Origin: CAIVAT01 sp037128705
GTDB taxonomy: Bacteria > Bacteroidota > Bacteroidia > Bacteroidales > FEN-979
Assembly: GCA_037128705.1 (NCBI GenBank)
Contig: JBAXVX010000016.1
Coordinates: forward strand, 1-64,000
DNA length: 64,000 nt
Reading direction: 5' to 3'
Every line of letters begins with the position of its first letter. Within the stretch, counting starts at the first letter, position 1. The position numbers and the translations under genes were made by a program. Shown here piece by piece: positions 17,482 through 26,643 of the stretch. The notes beneath the pieces are model-generated. The model was not told where the DNA came from and did no database searches. It saw nothing but the letters and a program-made list of their open reading frames with translations.

Positions 17482-19440
17482 TTAAACGTCGATGTTGGCG
17501 TATTTAGCATTTTTCTCGATGAACTCTCTTCTGGGTGGAACGTCATCGCCCATCAGCATGGAGAAGATGCGGTCGGCCTCTGTTCCGTTTTCAATGGCGA
17601 CTTGTCTCAATGTTCTGACTTCGGGGTTCATGGTTGTACTCCAAAGTTGTTCAGCGTTCATTTCACCAAGACCTTTATACCGCTGGATGTGGACACCGGT
17701 TTCTTTCCCGTTGGACAATTCAGCGACTATTTGCTGGCGTTCTTCATCGGTCCAGCAGTAACGTTGCGTAGTCCCTTTTTTAATGAGGTAAAGGGGAGGA
17801 GTTGCAATGTATACGTGCCCGTTTTCGATCAATTCTTTCATATAACGGAAAAAGAACGTAAGGATCAGGGTGGCGATATGGCTGCCATCCACATCCGCAT
17901 CAGTCATGATGACTATTTTATGATAACGCAGTTTGTCGAGGTTTAGTGCCTTGCTATCTTCTTCGGTTCCAATGGTTACTCCCAGTGCGGTAAAAATATT
18001 TTTTATTTCTTCGCTGTCAAATATCTTATATGCCATCGCTTTTTCCACATTCAGGATTTTTCCCCTGAGGGGCAGGATGGCCTGGAACCTCCTGTCTCGG
18101 CCCTGTTTGGCGGTTCCACCTGCAGAATCGCCCTCAACCAGGTAAATTTCACATTGGGCAGGATCATTCTCGGAACAATCGGATAGTTTCCCAGGCAGTC
18201 CGGAGCCGCTGAGCACATTTTTACGCTGAACCAGTTCCCTTGCTTTCCTCGCCGCATGGCGTGCGGTGGCTGCAAGGATCACCTTATTGACAATGGTCCG
18301 TGCCTCCTTGGGGTGTTCTTCCAGGTAATTGGTGAGCATTTCGCTGGCCAGCTGATCTACCACGCCCATAACTTCATTATTTCCCAGCTTAGTTTTGGTC
18401 TGACCTTCAAACTGGGGTTCCTGGACTTTCACCGATATTATGGCTGTGAGTCCTTCACGAAAGTCATCGCCGTTGATATCGAATTTCAGTTTGGCCAGCA
18501 TCCCGGTTTTTTCGGCATAGCTTTTCAGGGTGCGTGTGAGCGCCCTTCTGAAACCTGCCAGGTGGGTGCCACCTTCGTGGGTGTTGATGTTGTTTACGTA
18601 AGCATGGATGTTTTCCGAAAATGAGGTGTTGTATTGCATCGCAATTTCCAGTGGGATGGCATTGCGTTCTCCCTCCATGCAAATGGGTTCAGGGATCAGC
18701 TTTTCACGGTTTGCATCGAGGTAATTGAGGAAATCGCTGAGGCCGGCTTTTGAAAAAAAAGTATCGGAAACATAATCACCGCTTTCATTTTTTTCACGTT
18801 CGTCGGTGATCTTAAGGGTAATTCCCTTGTTCAGGTAGGCCAGTTCGCGCAAACGTGAACAAAGGATTTCATACTCAAATTTTTCAACAATGAAAATCGA
18901 ATTATCTGATTTGAAGGTGACCTGCGTCCCATTGCGTTCGGTATCGCCCACTGTTTTAACAGGATACAGCGGTTTTCCAAATGCATATTCCTGTTGAAAT
19001 ATCTTTCCACCACGGTAAACGATAACTTTTAACAGGGATGAGAGGGCATTTACGACTGAAACGCCGACACCGTGGAGACCTCCGGAGACTTTATAACTGT
19101 CTTTATCAAATTTTCCGCCGGCGTGCAGTACGGTCATAACCACCTCAAGGGCTGATTTTTGTTCTTTATCGTGAAAATCGGTAGGAATGCCACGGCCATT
19201 ATCCAGAACAGTCACGGAATTATCCTCATGAATAGTCACTTCAATGCGGTTACAATAACCAGCCAACGCCTCGTCGATTGAGTTGTCAACAACTTCATAT
19301 ACAAGATGATGCAATCCTTTTACATTGATGTCGCCAATGTACATGGCAGGGCGTTTGCGCACGGCCTCCAACCCCTCCAGGACTTGAATGTTATCTGCTG
19401 TGTAACCCTGGCTCGCAATTTCTTTTTCTATATCTGTCAT
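17482..19440 (-). CDS. gyrB: DNA gyrase subunit B
   Basis: GyrB supplies the ATPase of DNA gyrase, which introduces negative supercoils. The GHKL ATPase motifs are EVVDNSIDEALAG, DNGRGIPTD and GGLHGVGVSVVNALS. The Toprim domain shows EGDSAGGTAKQGRDR and MTDADVDGSHI, and the C-terminus has QRYKGLGEMNAEQLW. The 652-residue length and these C-terminal motifs favour GyrB over ParE. The ATG at 19440 is chosen over a TTG six bases upstream. A -7 box lies 32 bp before it. Confidence 0.95.
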   Translation of the reverse strand: MTDIEKEIASQGYTADNIQVLEGLEAVRKRPAMYIGDINVKGLHHLVYEVVDNSIDEALAGYCNRIEVTIHEDNSVTVLDNGRGIPTDFHDKEQKSALEVVMTVLHAGGKFDKDSYKVSGGLHGVGVSVVNALSSLLKVIVYRGGKIFQQEYAFGKPLYPVKTVGDTERNGTQVTFKSDNSIFIVEKFEYEILCSRLRELAYLNKGITLKITDEREKNESGDYVSDTFFSKAGLSDFLNYLDANREKLIPEPICMEGERNAIPLEIAMQYNTSFSENIHAYVNNINTHEGGTHLAGFRRALTRTLKSYAEKTGMLAKLKFDINGDDFREGLTAIISVKVQEPQFEGQTKTKLGNNEVMGVVDQLASEMLTNYLEEHPKEARTIVNKVILAATARHAARKARELVQRKNVLSGSGLPGKLSDCSENDPAQCEIYLVEGDSAGGTAKQGRDRRFQAILPLRGKILNVEKAMAYKIFDSEEIKNIFTALGVTIGTEEDSKALNLDKLRYHKIVIMTDADVDGSHIATLILTFFFRYMKELIENGHVYIATPPLYLIKKGTTQRYCWTDEERQQIVAELSNGKETGVHIQRYKGLGEMNAEQLWSTTMNPEVRTLRQVAIENGTEADRIFSMLMGDDVPPRREFIEKNAKYANIDV

Positions 19441-19472
19441 AATCAATTACATATATTAAATTAGCAACAAAA

Positions 19473-19480
19473 CAAAGGTA
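19473..19480 (-). promoter_or_regulatory. Predicted gyrB -7 box
   Basis: TACCTTTG on the minus strand matches TAnnTTTG and lies 32 bp before the gyrB ATG. Confidence 0.55.
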
Positions 19481-19547
19481 CAATTTATTTGTGACCCGGA
19501 GGAAAGAAAACATCAGGAAAATCAAGGATTTTATTAACAATGTTCGG

Positions 19548-20603
19548 TTAAAAACGGAGCAGCTTTTCCATAATTAAACTTGCGGACTTCCCGTTACCGA
19601 AGGAGGATCGCTGCGGGGCTGTCGGGAGACTGCTTTTAACGGCATTCCCGATGAGGATCGGATCGCTTCCGGTGACAATATTCCACTGGTCATGGAGTGT
19701 TTCTATCCATTCCGTTTCGGTGCGCAGGGTGATGCATTGTTTTTTCAGGAAATAGGCCTCTTTTTGAAGTCCGCCGGAGTCGGTCATCACCCTGGTTGCA
19801 TCCATGGTCAGTTTCATCATCTGGAGGTAGCCAACAGGGTCGATGATCTGCACATTGGCGGACAGGGCAAAGGAGGCCTGGAGGATTTTGCGGGTCCTGG
19901 GGTGGATGGGCAAAACGACTTTCTGATTCAACCGGGAGAAGGCCAGGAAAATGTTTTTCAGATTTTCAGGATTGTCGGTATTTTCAGCCCGGTGAATGGT
20001 GGCAAGAATATATTCTTCAGGGATCCCGGTCGTTTGATACCTGGTGGGATCACGCAGAATCCAGTCCTGGTAATACAGTACTGAATCATACATCACATCG
20101 CCGGAGAAACAGGTGATATCGGCAAGCCCTTCACGGGTAAGGTTATCAATGGCGGTTTGGGTAGGGGCAAAGAGCAGGTCGGATATCCGGTCGGTCACGA
20201 TGCGGTTGATCTCTTCGGGCATCATCCGGTTGAAACTACGCAGTCCGGCCTCCACATGGGCTACCGGAATATGCAGTTTGGTTGCTGCCAGCGCACCTGC
20301 AAGCGTCGAATTGGTGTCGCCGTACACCAGGGTGCAATCGGGCTTTTCCCTGATAAGAACCTCTTCTATTCCCTTGAGCATCATTCCTGTTTGTTCGGCA
20401 TGGCTGCCTGATCCCACTTCAAGGTTGTAGTCGGGCACGGGAATGTTCAGCTCCCTGAAAAACACATCTGACATATTTTCATCATAATGCTGCCCGGTAT
20501 GCAGTAATATTTCATGAATGGCTGAATTGGCTCGCAGCACCCTTGAAACAGTCGCTGCTTTGATGAATTGGGGCCGGGCGCCTACAATGGAAACGATCTT
20601 CAT
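19548..20603 (-). CDS. wecB: UDP-N-acetylglucosamine 2-epimerase (non-hydrolysing)
   Basis: It interconverts UDP-GlcNAc and UDP-ManNAc for surface polysaccharide synthesis. Family signatures run in order: GARPQFIKAA at the N-terminus, HTGQHYDENMSDVFF, VYGDTNSTLAGALAA, HVEAGLRSFNRMMPEEINR, the HRAEN nucleotide motif, HPRTRK and DSGGLQKEAYFL. The 351-residue length is slightly short of the usual 370. It sits just downstream of rnpB, whose terminator-like end lies 18 bp before its start. No partner dehydrogenase (wecC) is adjacent. Confidence 0.93.
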   Translation of the reverse strand: MKIVSIVGARPQFIKAATVSRVLRANSAIHEILLHTGQHYDENMSDVFFRELNIPVPDYNLEVGSGSHAEQTGMMLKGIEEVLIREKPDCTLVYGDTNSTLAGALAATKLHIPVAHVEAGLRSFNRMMPEEINRIVTDRISDLLFAPTQTAIDNLTREGLADITCFSGDVMYDSVLYYQDWILRDPTRYQTTGIPEEYILATIHRAENTDNPENLKNIFLAFSRLNQKVVLPIHPRTRKILQASFALSANVQIIDPVGYLQMMKLTMDATRVMTDSGGLQKEAYFLKKQCITLRTETEWIETLHDQWNIVTGSDPILIGNAVKSSLPTAPQRSSFGNGKSASLIMEKLLRF

Positions 20604-20618
20604 GTCCAGGATTTAAAA

Positions 20619-21051
20619 AAAACAACAGTTCCGTAAGCGGGATTCTGTTTTAATCTGTCATTTATCTGAGCCTGGCGTCGCCGACAGGCTTTAGCGACCT
20701 ACCCTCCAGCATTGGGCGAGCAACCCTTGACAGCTGGTATACTTGGTCTTTCAACCCATGAGGTTTACCCTCCCGGATGATCACCCACCCGGATCGTGGT
20801 CTTTTACACCGCATTTTCACCCTTACTCCGGATGACAGCGAACCCGTTTTCACGAAGAAAACCAGATCGCTGCAATCCGGGGCGGTTATTTTCTGTGGCA
20901 CTTTCTGTCTCCAGGGCCTTTTTATCCCTGGAGCCTTCCTGTTAGGAAGCATGGTGCTCTGTGTTGTCCCGACTTTCCTCTGGCAGGGATTGAGGTCATC
21001 ACGGGTGACAACCGGTAACCCATGCCAGCGACAGAACGAACTGTTGTTCCC
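20619..21051 (-). ncRNA. rnpB: RNase P RNA (bacterial type A)
   Basis: This is the catalytic RNA of RNase P, which trims tRNA 5' ends. On the minus strand the 5' AACAACAGTTC pairs perfectly (11 bp, helix P1) with GAACTGTTGTT at the 3' end. Conserved core segments appear in order: GAGGAAAGTCGGGAC, ACAGAAAGTGCCACAGAAA, GGGTGAAAATGCGG, GGTAAACC and CAGATAAATGACAG, then the 3' ACAGAATCCCGCTTACGG. A run of T follows P1 and probably terminates transcription. Length is about 430 nt. The 5' end agrees with a TATCTTTG box immediately upstream. Any reading frames inside are incidental. Confidence 0.93.
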
Positions 21052-21052
21052 G

Positions 21053-21060
21053 CAAAGATA
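21053..21060 (-). promoter_or_regulatory. Predicted rnpB -7 box
   Basis: TATCTTTG on the minus strand ends just before the predicted 5' end of the RNA (GGGAACAACAG), which fits a start a few bases after the box. Confidence 0.65.
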
Positions 21061-21082
21061 AGAATTATCCGCGAATAGTGGC

Positions 21083-21090
21083 TATCTTTG
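21083..21090 (+). promoter_or_regulatory. Predicted -7 box of MATE gene (near-leaderless)
   Basis: TATCTTTG lies 5 bp before the ATG at 21096. Transcription starting a few bases after the box would give an mRNA with little or no leader. Confidence 0.6.
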
Positions 21091-21095
21091 CGCCC

Positions 21096-22460
21096 ATGAA
21101 GGATCTCAGTTATGGCAACGAAGGACGACTGATCCTGAAGTTTGCCATCCCGATGTTACTCGGCAATGTTTTTCAGCAGATGTACAGCATCATCGACAGC
21201 GTGGTGGTCGGGAAGTACATCGGCAAAGCTGCTTTGGCTGCTGTCGGAACCTCGGGTCCGATCATATTCCTGCTGGTGTCGTTCATTATCGGCGTCACCA
21301 TGGGATTTACCATTGTTGTCTCGCAATTTTTCGGCGCCAAACAGCTCGACAACGTGAAGAAGGCGATCAACACCCTGTATATCTTCATGTTTTTCACCTC
21401 GATCGTAGTCAGCCTTGGTGGGATCCTGCTAAGCAGGTTTATTTTCCAGGTGATTGACCTCGATCCGGCCATTGTTCCCGACGCCATGCTTTTTTTAAAT
21501 ATTTTCCTTTCGGGGCTCATCTTTCTTTTCGGATATAATGGGACCAGCGCCATTTTGCGCGGGCTGGGGGATTCAAAGACCCCTCTTTACTTTTTAATCG
21601 GTTCGGTGGGGTTAAACATCGTCCTCGACCTGATCTTCGTGCCGGTCTTTCACTGGGGCGTGGCCGGGGTTGCCTTTGCGACGGTAATTTCCGAAGCCTG
21701 TGCATTTATCGCCCAGATCATTTACCTGAACCGCTACCACAAGGTGGTGAAGTTCTCCCTGAAGGATATGACCTTCGACCGCGAAATTTTTAAAAAAAGC
21801 ATACGGATCGGACTGCCGACCGGGTTCCAGCAAACCTTCGTGGCAGCCGGGATGGTAGCGCTCTACTGGGTTGTCAACCAGTTTGGTGTGGATGCCAATG
21901 CAGCCTACAGCGCTGCCGGAAGGATTGATAATTTTGCCGCCATGCCCGCCATGAGTTTTGCAGTTGCATTATCGACTTTCGTCGGGCAGAACATGGGGGC
22001 CAACCGCCCCGACCGCGTCAAGGCCGGATTGCGTGCCACTTTGATCATGACCGTTGTTTTCTCCGCTTTTATCTCCATGATCACAGTTGTCTTTGGAAAG
22101 CTGCTCATGCGGATGTTCACAAACGACCCCGTGGTCATTGAAATGGGAGGAGATTATTTACGCATTATCGGTTCCTTTTATGTTTTATTCGGGGTCATGT
22201 TTGTGATCAACGGGTTACTGCGTGGCGCCGGCGATACCCTGATCCCCATGTTCATCAGCCTGTTTTCACTGTGGATCGTGAGGATCCCGGTGGCGTATTA
22301 TCTTGCTATTCATCATGGGATCGGTGTCAGCGGGATATGGTGGTCGATTCCGATAGGCTGGGCGTCAGGGGTAATTCTATATTACGGGTATTACCGGATG
22401 GGATACTGGAAAAAAAAGGTGGTAGTGAAATTTCAGTCCGGAGAGAGTAAAGGAACCTAG
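21096..22460 (+). CDS. MATE family multidrug/flavin exporter
   Basis: The 454-residue protein is a 12-helix MATE transporter of the inner membrane, exporting cationic compounds against Na+ or H+. Typical features are KFAIPMLLGNVFQQMYSIID in the first helix, VVGKYIGKAALAAVG, and SFAVALSTFVGQNMGANRPDR at the start of the second half. The ATG at 21096 is chosen because the promoter box at 21083-21090 lies inside any longer reading frame. Its last 4 bp overlap the end of the convergent glycosyltransferase gene. It diverges from rnpB with 45 bp between them. Confidence 0.93.
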   Translation: MKDLSYGNEGRLILKFAIPMLLGNVFQQMYSIIDSVVVGKYIGKAALAAVGTSGPIIFLLVSFIIGVTMGFTIVVSQFFGAKQLDNVKKAINTLYIFMFFTSIVVSLGGILLSRFIFQVIDLDPAIVPDAMLFLNIFLSGLIFLFGYNGTSAILRGLGDSKTPLYFLIGSVGLNIVLDLIFVPVFHWGVAGVAFATVISEACAFIAQIIYLNRYHKVVKFSLKDMTFDREIFKKSIRIGLPTGFQQTFVAAGMVALYWVVNQFGVDANAAYSAAGRIDNFAAMPAMSFAVALSTFVGQNMGANRPDRVKAGLRATLIMTVVFSAFISMITVVFGKLLMRMFTNDPVVIEMGGDYLRIIGSFYVLFGVMFVINGLLRGAGDTLIPMFISLFSLWIVRIPVAYYLAIHHGIGVSGIWWSIPIGWASGVILYYGYYRMGYWKKKVVVKFQSGESKGT

Positions 22461-23764
22461 CGGGAGGGATCAGAAATTTCGTTCAATGTTGAAGCCAGTT
22501 GCCGGGTTAGTTCCCTTCTTGCGTATTTTTCAATTTCCTGGCTTTGCACCTTGAGTTTTCCGTTTTTAAATCCTTCATAGAATTGGAGGATGTGCTGTTT
22601 CATTTTCTCCACATCACCAAAGCCGGCCAGCAGCCCAGCCTTCGTTTCGTTCAGGATTCGGGCCGCATCTCCGTCTTCGGGCCCCAGGCATAAAACAGGC
22701 CGTCGGGCGGCGAGGTATTCAAAGAATTTCCCCGTAAGGATCATCCTGGAATTCGGGGTGTTGTTGATGATCAGGAGCAGTACCTGCGATTGCCGCTGGC
22801 AGTTGACCACTTCGTCGTGCGGCATGTAGTCTATTTTTTTTACAAACGGGGTCAATCCATAGTCATCAAGGGCTGTGGTGACTGTGAAATCTACCTTGCC
22901 CACCAGTTTTATCTCCAGGTCTTTAGCCAATTCCGGATGAACGGATAACAGGCTTTTCAGGGCTTCCCAGAGGGTCAACGGGTTGCGTGTGCTTACCAGG
23001 GTCCCGATGTGGGCAATAGAGAATTTTTTATCCTGTTCAGGAGCCTGGGAGATCACATCCTCCTGGTCAAAGCCATTTGTGATCACGGTATAGGTACGAT
23101 CAAGGATTTTCCTGAAATCGCCGGCCATGGAGTTGCTGATCACGGTTACGGCCGTTGCATTTCGAAGTACTTCGCGCTCCAGTTTATGGTGTTTCTTATC
23201 TGCCGGGCGGGTCAGCATGAGGTCTTTGTAGAAGTCGATGTTTGTCCATGGATCGCGGAAATCGGCAAGCCAGGGCAGGTTAAATTTGGCAGCCAGCGGC
23301 ATGGCGATCATGTGGGTGCTGTGGGGCGGTCCTGTTGATATGATCACTTCTACAGGATGACCGGCCAGGTATTTTTTCAGGAACCGGATGGAGGGGCGGA
23401 TCCAGAATTTCCTGGCATCGGGGATGAAAAAATTCCCCCTGATCCACACTGAAATGTCTTCGAGGGTTTTGTTCTTTTTATTCTCCGAGAGGAAGGCCGC
23501 ATTGATCTTATCCTCTTTTTTCCGGCCCAGCAGTTTTTTATAGGCCAAATAGGGTTCCCAGATCGGGAATTTTAAAACCTCCAAACCCTGGGGTACATCT
23601 TTAAAGAGAGAGAGATCTATTTCAGGATATTCGGGATTTTCGGGACAAAAAACGACAGGTTCCCACCCGAAGTCACGAAGGTATTTGACAAATTTCAACC
23701 ATCGCTGAACACCGGCGCCGCCACTTGGTGGCCAGTAATAGGTGATGATCAGCGCTTTTTTCAT
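22457..23764 (-). CDS. Glycosyltransferase family 4 (GT-B fold)
   Basis: The 435-residue cytoplasmic protein has the GT-B layout. Its N-terminal half begins ITYYWPPSGGAGVQRW, the glycine-rich acceptor loop of family 4 enzymes, and includes STGPPHSTHM and DFRDPW. The C-terminal half has a nucleotide-sugar-binding region (FSIAHIGTL, GKFFEYLAARRPVL) ending in a Glu-rich stretch. Donor and acceptor cannot be told. Its start overlaps the stop of the YfhO-like gene by 4 bp (ATGA), so the two are coupled. This suggests a joint role in adding sugars to a lipid-linked or surface glycan. Confidence 0.87.
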   Translation of the reverse strand: MKKALIITYYWPPSGGAGVQRWLKFVKYLRDFGWEPVVFCPENPEYPEIDLSLFKDVPQGLEVLKFPIWEPYLAYKKLLGRKKEDKINAAFLSENKKNKTLEDISVWIRGNFFIPDARKFWIRPSIRFLKKYLAGHPVEVIISTGPPHSTHMIAMPLAAKFNLPWLADFRDPWTNIDFYKDLMLTRPADKKHHKLEREVLRNATAVTVISNSMAGDFRKILDRTYTVITNGFDQEDVISQAPEQDKKFSIAHIGTLVSTRNPLTLWEALKSLLSVHPELAKDLEIKLVGKVDFTVTTALDDYGLTPFVKKIDYMPHDEVVNCQRQSQVLLLIINNTPNSRMILTGKFFEYLAARRPVLCLGPEDGDAARILNETKAGLLAGFGDVEKMKQHILQFYEGFKNGKLKVQSQEIEKYARRELTRQLASTLNEISDPSR

Positions 23765-26241
23765 GCCTGTTGTTTCCGTGGTTTCCTGAATTCCAGGGCT
23801 GCAAGGATCACGATCAGGAGGATCAGGATGATGGAAGAGAAAAGAGAGATCTTTTCACCCACAGCATAAACACTGGGTTCGAATCTGAACTGAACTTTAT
23901 GTTCACCGGCCGGCAGCACCATGGCGCGCAGCACATAATCGGCGCGGAAATGGGATGTAAGCTGCCCGTCAACATATGCATTCCATCCCTTGGGATAATA
24001 AATCTCAGAGAAGACGGCCAACCCGGTATTCTTTGATTTGTACTGGTATTCAAGTGCATTGGCTGCATAGGTGACCAGCGTAATTTTATCAGCTGAATCG
24101 CGGGCCGGGGTGAAAGACTGGAGGCTTGCCGAAAATGATTTATCAACAACAGCTACTGCAGCGGGATTGAAATCAGTTACAGCCCTGATCTCAGCATCGG
24201 CATTGTCGGCCATCTGCACCGAACTTACAAACCATGCATTGCCGAGGGCACGCGGGTTCGGGAACGCCACGGGCTGCTTGTTGCTGTTGGGAATGATGAA
24301 GTATTTTGTGTTCAGCATATTCAGGACAGGGGTACTGTCAGTGCTCATGCTTTTCGCAAAGGTTTGAATATCCTTGTCAATCCCGTGATCGATGAGCTCC
24401 TGGTAACGGCGGAGTTTGGCTCCATGGTAACCCCCGATCGATTTATGGTAATAAGAGGTGCCCGCATCATTGAAAGTGTTGGTGGTGAGATTCAGCACCC
24501 TGAAATCGGGATCCTGATCCTGGAGGATCTGTGTATCGGCGGCGGAGGGTTCAAAAGGATTTTCCACCCGCGATTTAGAGGTAAAGCTGTCGTTGTTGAG
24601 ATACCGCTTGTTGACGGTAAACATGTCGGCCACGATGAGCACAATGAAGGCTAAGTAGGCATACTCCTTCTTTATTTTATTGAAAAGCAGGGCCCAGGTG
24701 ACGCCACAGGCCAGGACGATGAACACGAATGAGCGCAGGGCATCCATCCTCAGGAGACGAAGCCTTTCATCGCGGATTGCCTGCATCAGCCAGTCGGGGA
24801 ACTGGTACTGCTGTTGCATGTATCTGTCACCGGCACCGGTAAAATTCAGGAACGCCCCCGGAAGGAGGGTGAAGAACAGCGCAATTCCACCCACAATGAT
24901 AAACGCAATCTGAAGCGCTTTGAACATTTTTTTCTTATCCCGGCTGCTGTCGCAAAGTTCCCTAACTGCCAGGATCCCCAGCAGCGGGATGGTAAACTCT
25001 GCAATGACGAGGATCATGGAAACTGCCCGGAATTTGTTGTACCCGGGAAGCCAATTCAGGAAAAGGTCTGTAAGCCACATAAAATTATGACCCCAGGCCA
25101 GGCTGATGGAGAGGAGGGTCCCGGCCAGAAGCCACCACTTGATCGGTCCTTTGACAATGATGAGTCCAAGGACAAAGAGAAACAGCATGATCGCACCTAC
25201 GTAGACCGGGCCGGAGGTGAATGGCTGTGCTCCCCAGTAAAGGAAAGGCAGGGGCTGACTTGTAAACTGTCTGATGCTTTCTTCGGGAATACCGTTGGCC
25301 TTCATGGCCTCCACGATCTTTGAATTTCCGCTGATCTTCACGCTGGATGAACCGCCATAAAAATCGGGGATAAGCAAAGTCATGGTCTCACCTACGCCAT
25401 AACTCCATTGGGTAGCATAATCTTTATCAAGCCCTGAAGTCCTGTTGCTTTTTTCGGAGGTCAGTTCCGACTTTCCCCTGATGGTATATTTGCCATATTC
25501 CCATGTAGCCCAAAGGGTTGTGAGGTTGGTAAGCACAGCAAATACCAGGGCCACAACCAGGACGCCCACCGATTTCAGGAAGGGGGTGAGTTCTTTGAAA
25601 CGGATGGCATGGATCAGTTTGAACAGGCCGAGCAAAAGCACGGTCATGGCGAGATAGTATGTAATCTGCGGGTGGTTTGCCTTTACTTCCAGCGAAAGGA
25701 ATACCGCGGTCATCACACCTCCCCAGAGATACTTTCGCTTCATGGTCAGGATGATCCCGGCGACCACCGGCGCCATGTAGGCTATGGCATGTGCCTTTGA
25801 ATTATGGCCGGCTTCGATGATGATGAAAAAATAGGATGAGAAGGCAAAGGCTGCAGCCCCTGCAACGGCCAGCCACGGATCGGCTCCCATCACCAGCAGG
25901 AGAATGAAAAATCCAAGGAAATAGAGAAAAACCAGGTTGGCCGGATGGGGCAATCCCAGTGTCAGGACCTTGTCAACATACCCGATGAGGTTCGATGTAT
26001 AGCTCGCGGAAATCTGGTAGGCAGGCATTCCGCCAAACATAGAATTGGTCCAGAGGGGCTCCTGCCCGGTTTTAACCCTGAAATCAACGATCTCTTTCGA
26101 CATCCCCTTGAAATTGACAATATCGCTTTGCAATATTTTTTTACCTTCGAGCAGCGGACTGAAATAGGCCAGGGTTATGACCAGGAAGATCAATATGGCC
26201 GCCAGGTATGGCAGAAGCGTTTTAAATCCGATCTTTTTCAT
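23761..26241 (-). CDS. YfhO-like multi-pass membrane protein
   Basis: The 826-residue protein has about 12 TM helices in its first two-thirds, a periplasmic domain of about 200 residues and a last TM helix near the C-terminus. That is the organisation of bacterial YfhO proteins, which resemble GT-C glycosyltransferases and modify cell-wall polymers in Firmicutes. Acidic residues between the first helices (ILQSDIVNFKGMSKEIVDF) fit a GT-C active site. Coupling with the downstream GT4 gene supports a role in glycan assembly. The exact substrate is unknown. Confidence 0.85.
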   Translation of the reverse strand: MKKIGFKTLLPYLAAILIFLVITLAYFSPLLEGKKILQSDIVNFKGMSKEIVDFRVKTGQEPLWTNSMFGGMPAYQISASYTSNLIGYVDKVLTLGLPHPANLVFLYFLGFFILLLVMGADPWLAVAGAAAFAFSSYFFIIIEAGHNSKAHAIAYMAPVVAGIILTMKRKYLWGGVMTAVFLSLEVKANHPQITYYLAMTVLLLGLFKLIHAIRFKELTPFLKSVGVLVVALVFAVLTNLTTLWATWEYGKYTIRGKSELTSEKSNRTSGLDKDYATQWSYGVGETMTLLIPDFYGGSSSVKISGNSKIVEAMKANGIPEESIRQFTSQPLPFLYWGAQPFTSGPVYVGAIMLFLFVLGLIIVKGPIKWWLLAGTLLSISLAWGHNFMWLTDLFLNWLPGYNKFRAVSMILVIAEFTIPLLGILAVRELCDSSRDKKKMFKALQIAFIIVGGIALFFTLLPGAFLNFTGAGDRYMQQQYQFPDWLMQAIRDERLRLLRMDALRSFVFIVLACGVTWALLFNKIKKEYAYLAFIVLIVADMFTVNKRYLNNDSFTSKSRVENPFEPSAADTQILQDQDPDFRVLNLTTNTFNDAGTSYYHKSIGGYHGAKLRRYQELIDHGIDKDIQTFAKSMSTDSTPVLNMLNTKYFIIPNSNKQPVAFPNPRALGNAWFVSSVQMADNADAEIRAVTDFNPAAVAVVDKSFSASLQSFTPARDSADKITLVTYAANALEYQYKSKNTGLAVFSEIYYPKGWNAYVDGQLTSHFRADYVLRAMVLPAGEHKVQFRFEPSVYAVGEKISLFSSIILILLIVILAALEFRKPRKQQA

Positions 26242-26273
26242 TGGAGTGTGTTGATTTTTGGCACATTAAAAAA

Positions 26274-26306
26274 TAAAAAAAAGAAGATAATCTGACGATA
26301 TCTTCT
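26274..26306 (-). terminator. Intrinsic terminator of rpmH
   Basis: On the minus strand an 8-bp stem (AGAAGATA with TATCTTCT, 9-nt loop) is followed by a long T-rich run. It lies 57 bp beyond the rpmH stop codon. Confidence 0.75.
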
Positions 26307-26362
26307 TTCTGTACAAAATTGCGTAAAATTCGGATTGATCCTGTCAATCAAGAAAAGAAATA

Positions 26363-26524
26363 TTATTCTTTGTCTAATTTTTCGTCGGAAACAGTCAGTT
26401 TTTTTCTTCCTTTAGCCCTCCTGGAAGCCAGTACTTTACGTCCGTTGGCTGTAGCCATACGTTCGCGGAAACCATGTTTGTTCTTTCTTTTCCTGTTCGA
26501 GGGTTGGTATGTTCTCTTTGTCAT
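26363..26524 (-). CDS. rpmH: 50S ribosomal protein L34
   Basis: The 53-residue product (starting MTKRTYQPSNRKRKNKHGF, then the MATANGRKVL and RRAKGRKKLTV segments) is a full-length bL34 of the large ribosomal subunit. In many bacteria rpmH precedes rnpA and dnaA; here it stands alone with its own promoter and terminator. It has a short acidic-basic tail (SDEKLDKE) after the conserved core, as in other Bacteroidota. Confidence 0.95.
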   Translation of the reverse strand: MTKRTYQPSNRKRKNKHGFRERMATANGRKVLASRRAKGRKKLTVSDEKLDKE

Positions 26525-26546
26525 CTCACATAAATTTTTGGGATTG

Positions 26547-26578
26547 CAAAAGTATTAAAATAAAAGTTTATAACCAAA
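26547..26578 (-). promoter_or_regulatory. Predicted rpmH promoter
   Basis: On the minus strand TTTG, 20 bp and TACTTTTG form a good Bacteroidota promoter, with the box ending 22 bp before the rpmH ATG. Confidence 0.7.
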
Positions 26579-26643
26579 ATTATTTTGCACGGGTTTATCT
26601 TTTCCCGCGCTCCGGTCGTATTGCAGGGCGATTTCACAGGAAA

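Noticed and set aside
20662..20952. Protein-coding frames in the wecB-MATE interval
   Set aside because: The sequence is RNase P RNA with conserved core and P1 pairing.
24814..25323. Long plus-strand frame opposite the YfhO-like gene
   Set aside because: Shadow of a membrane protein gene; no coding features of its own.
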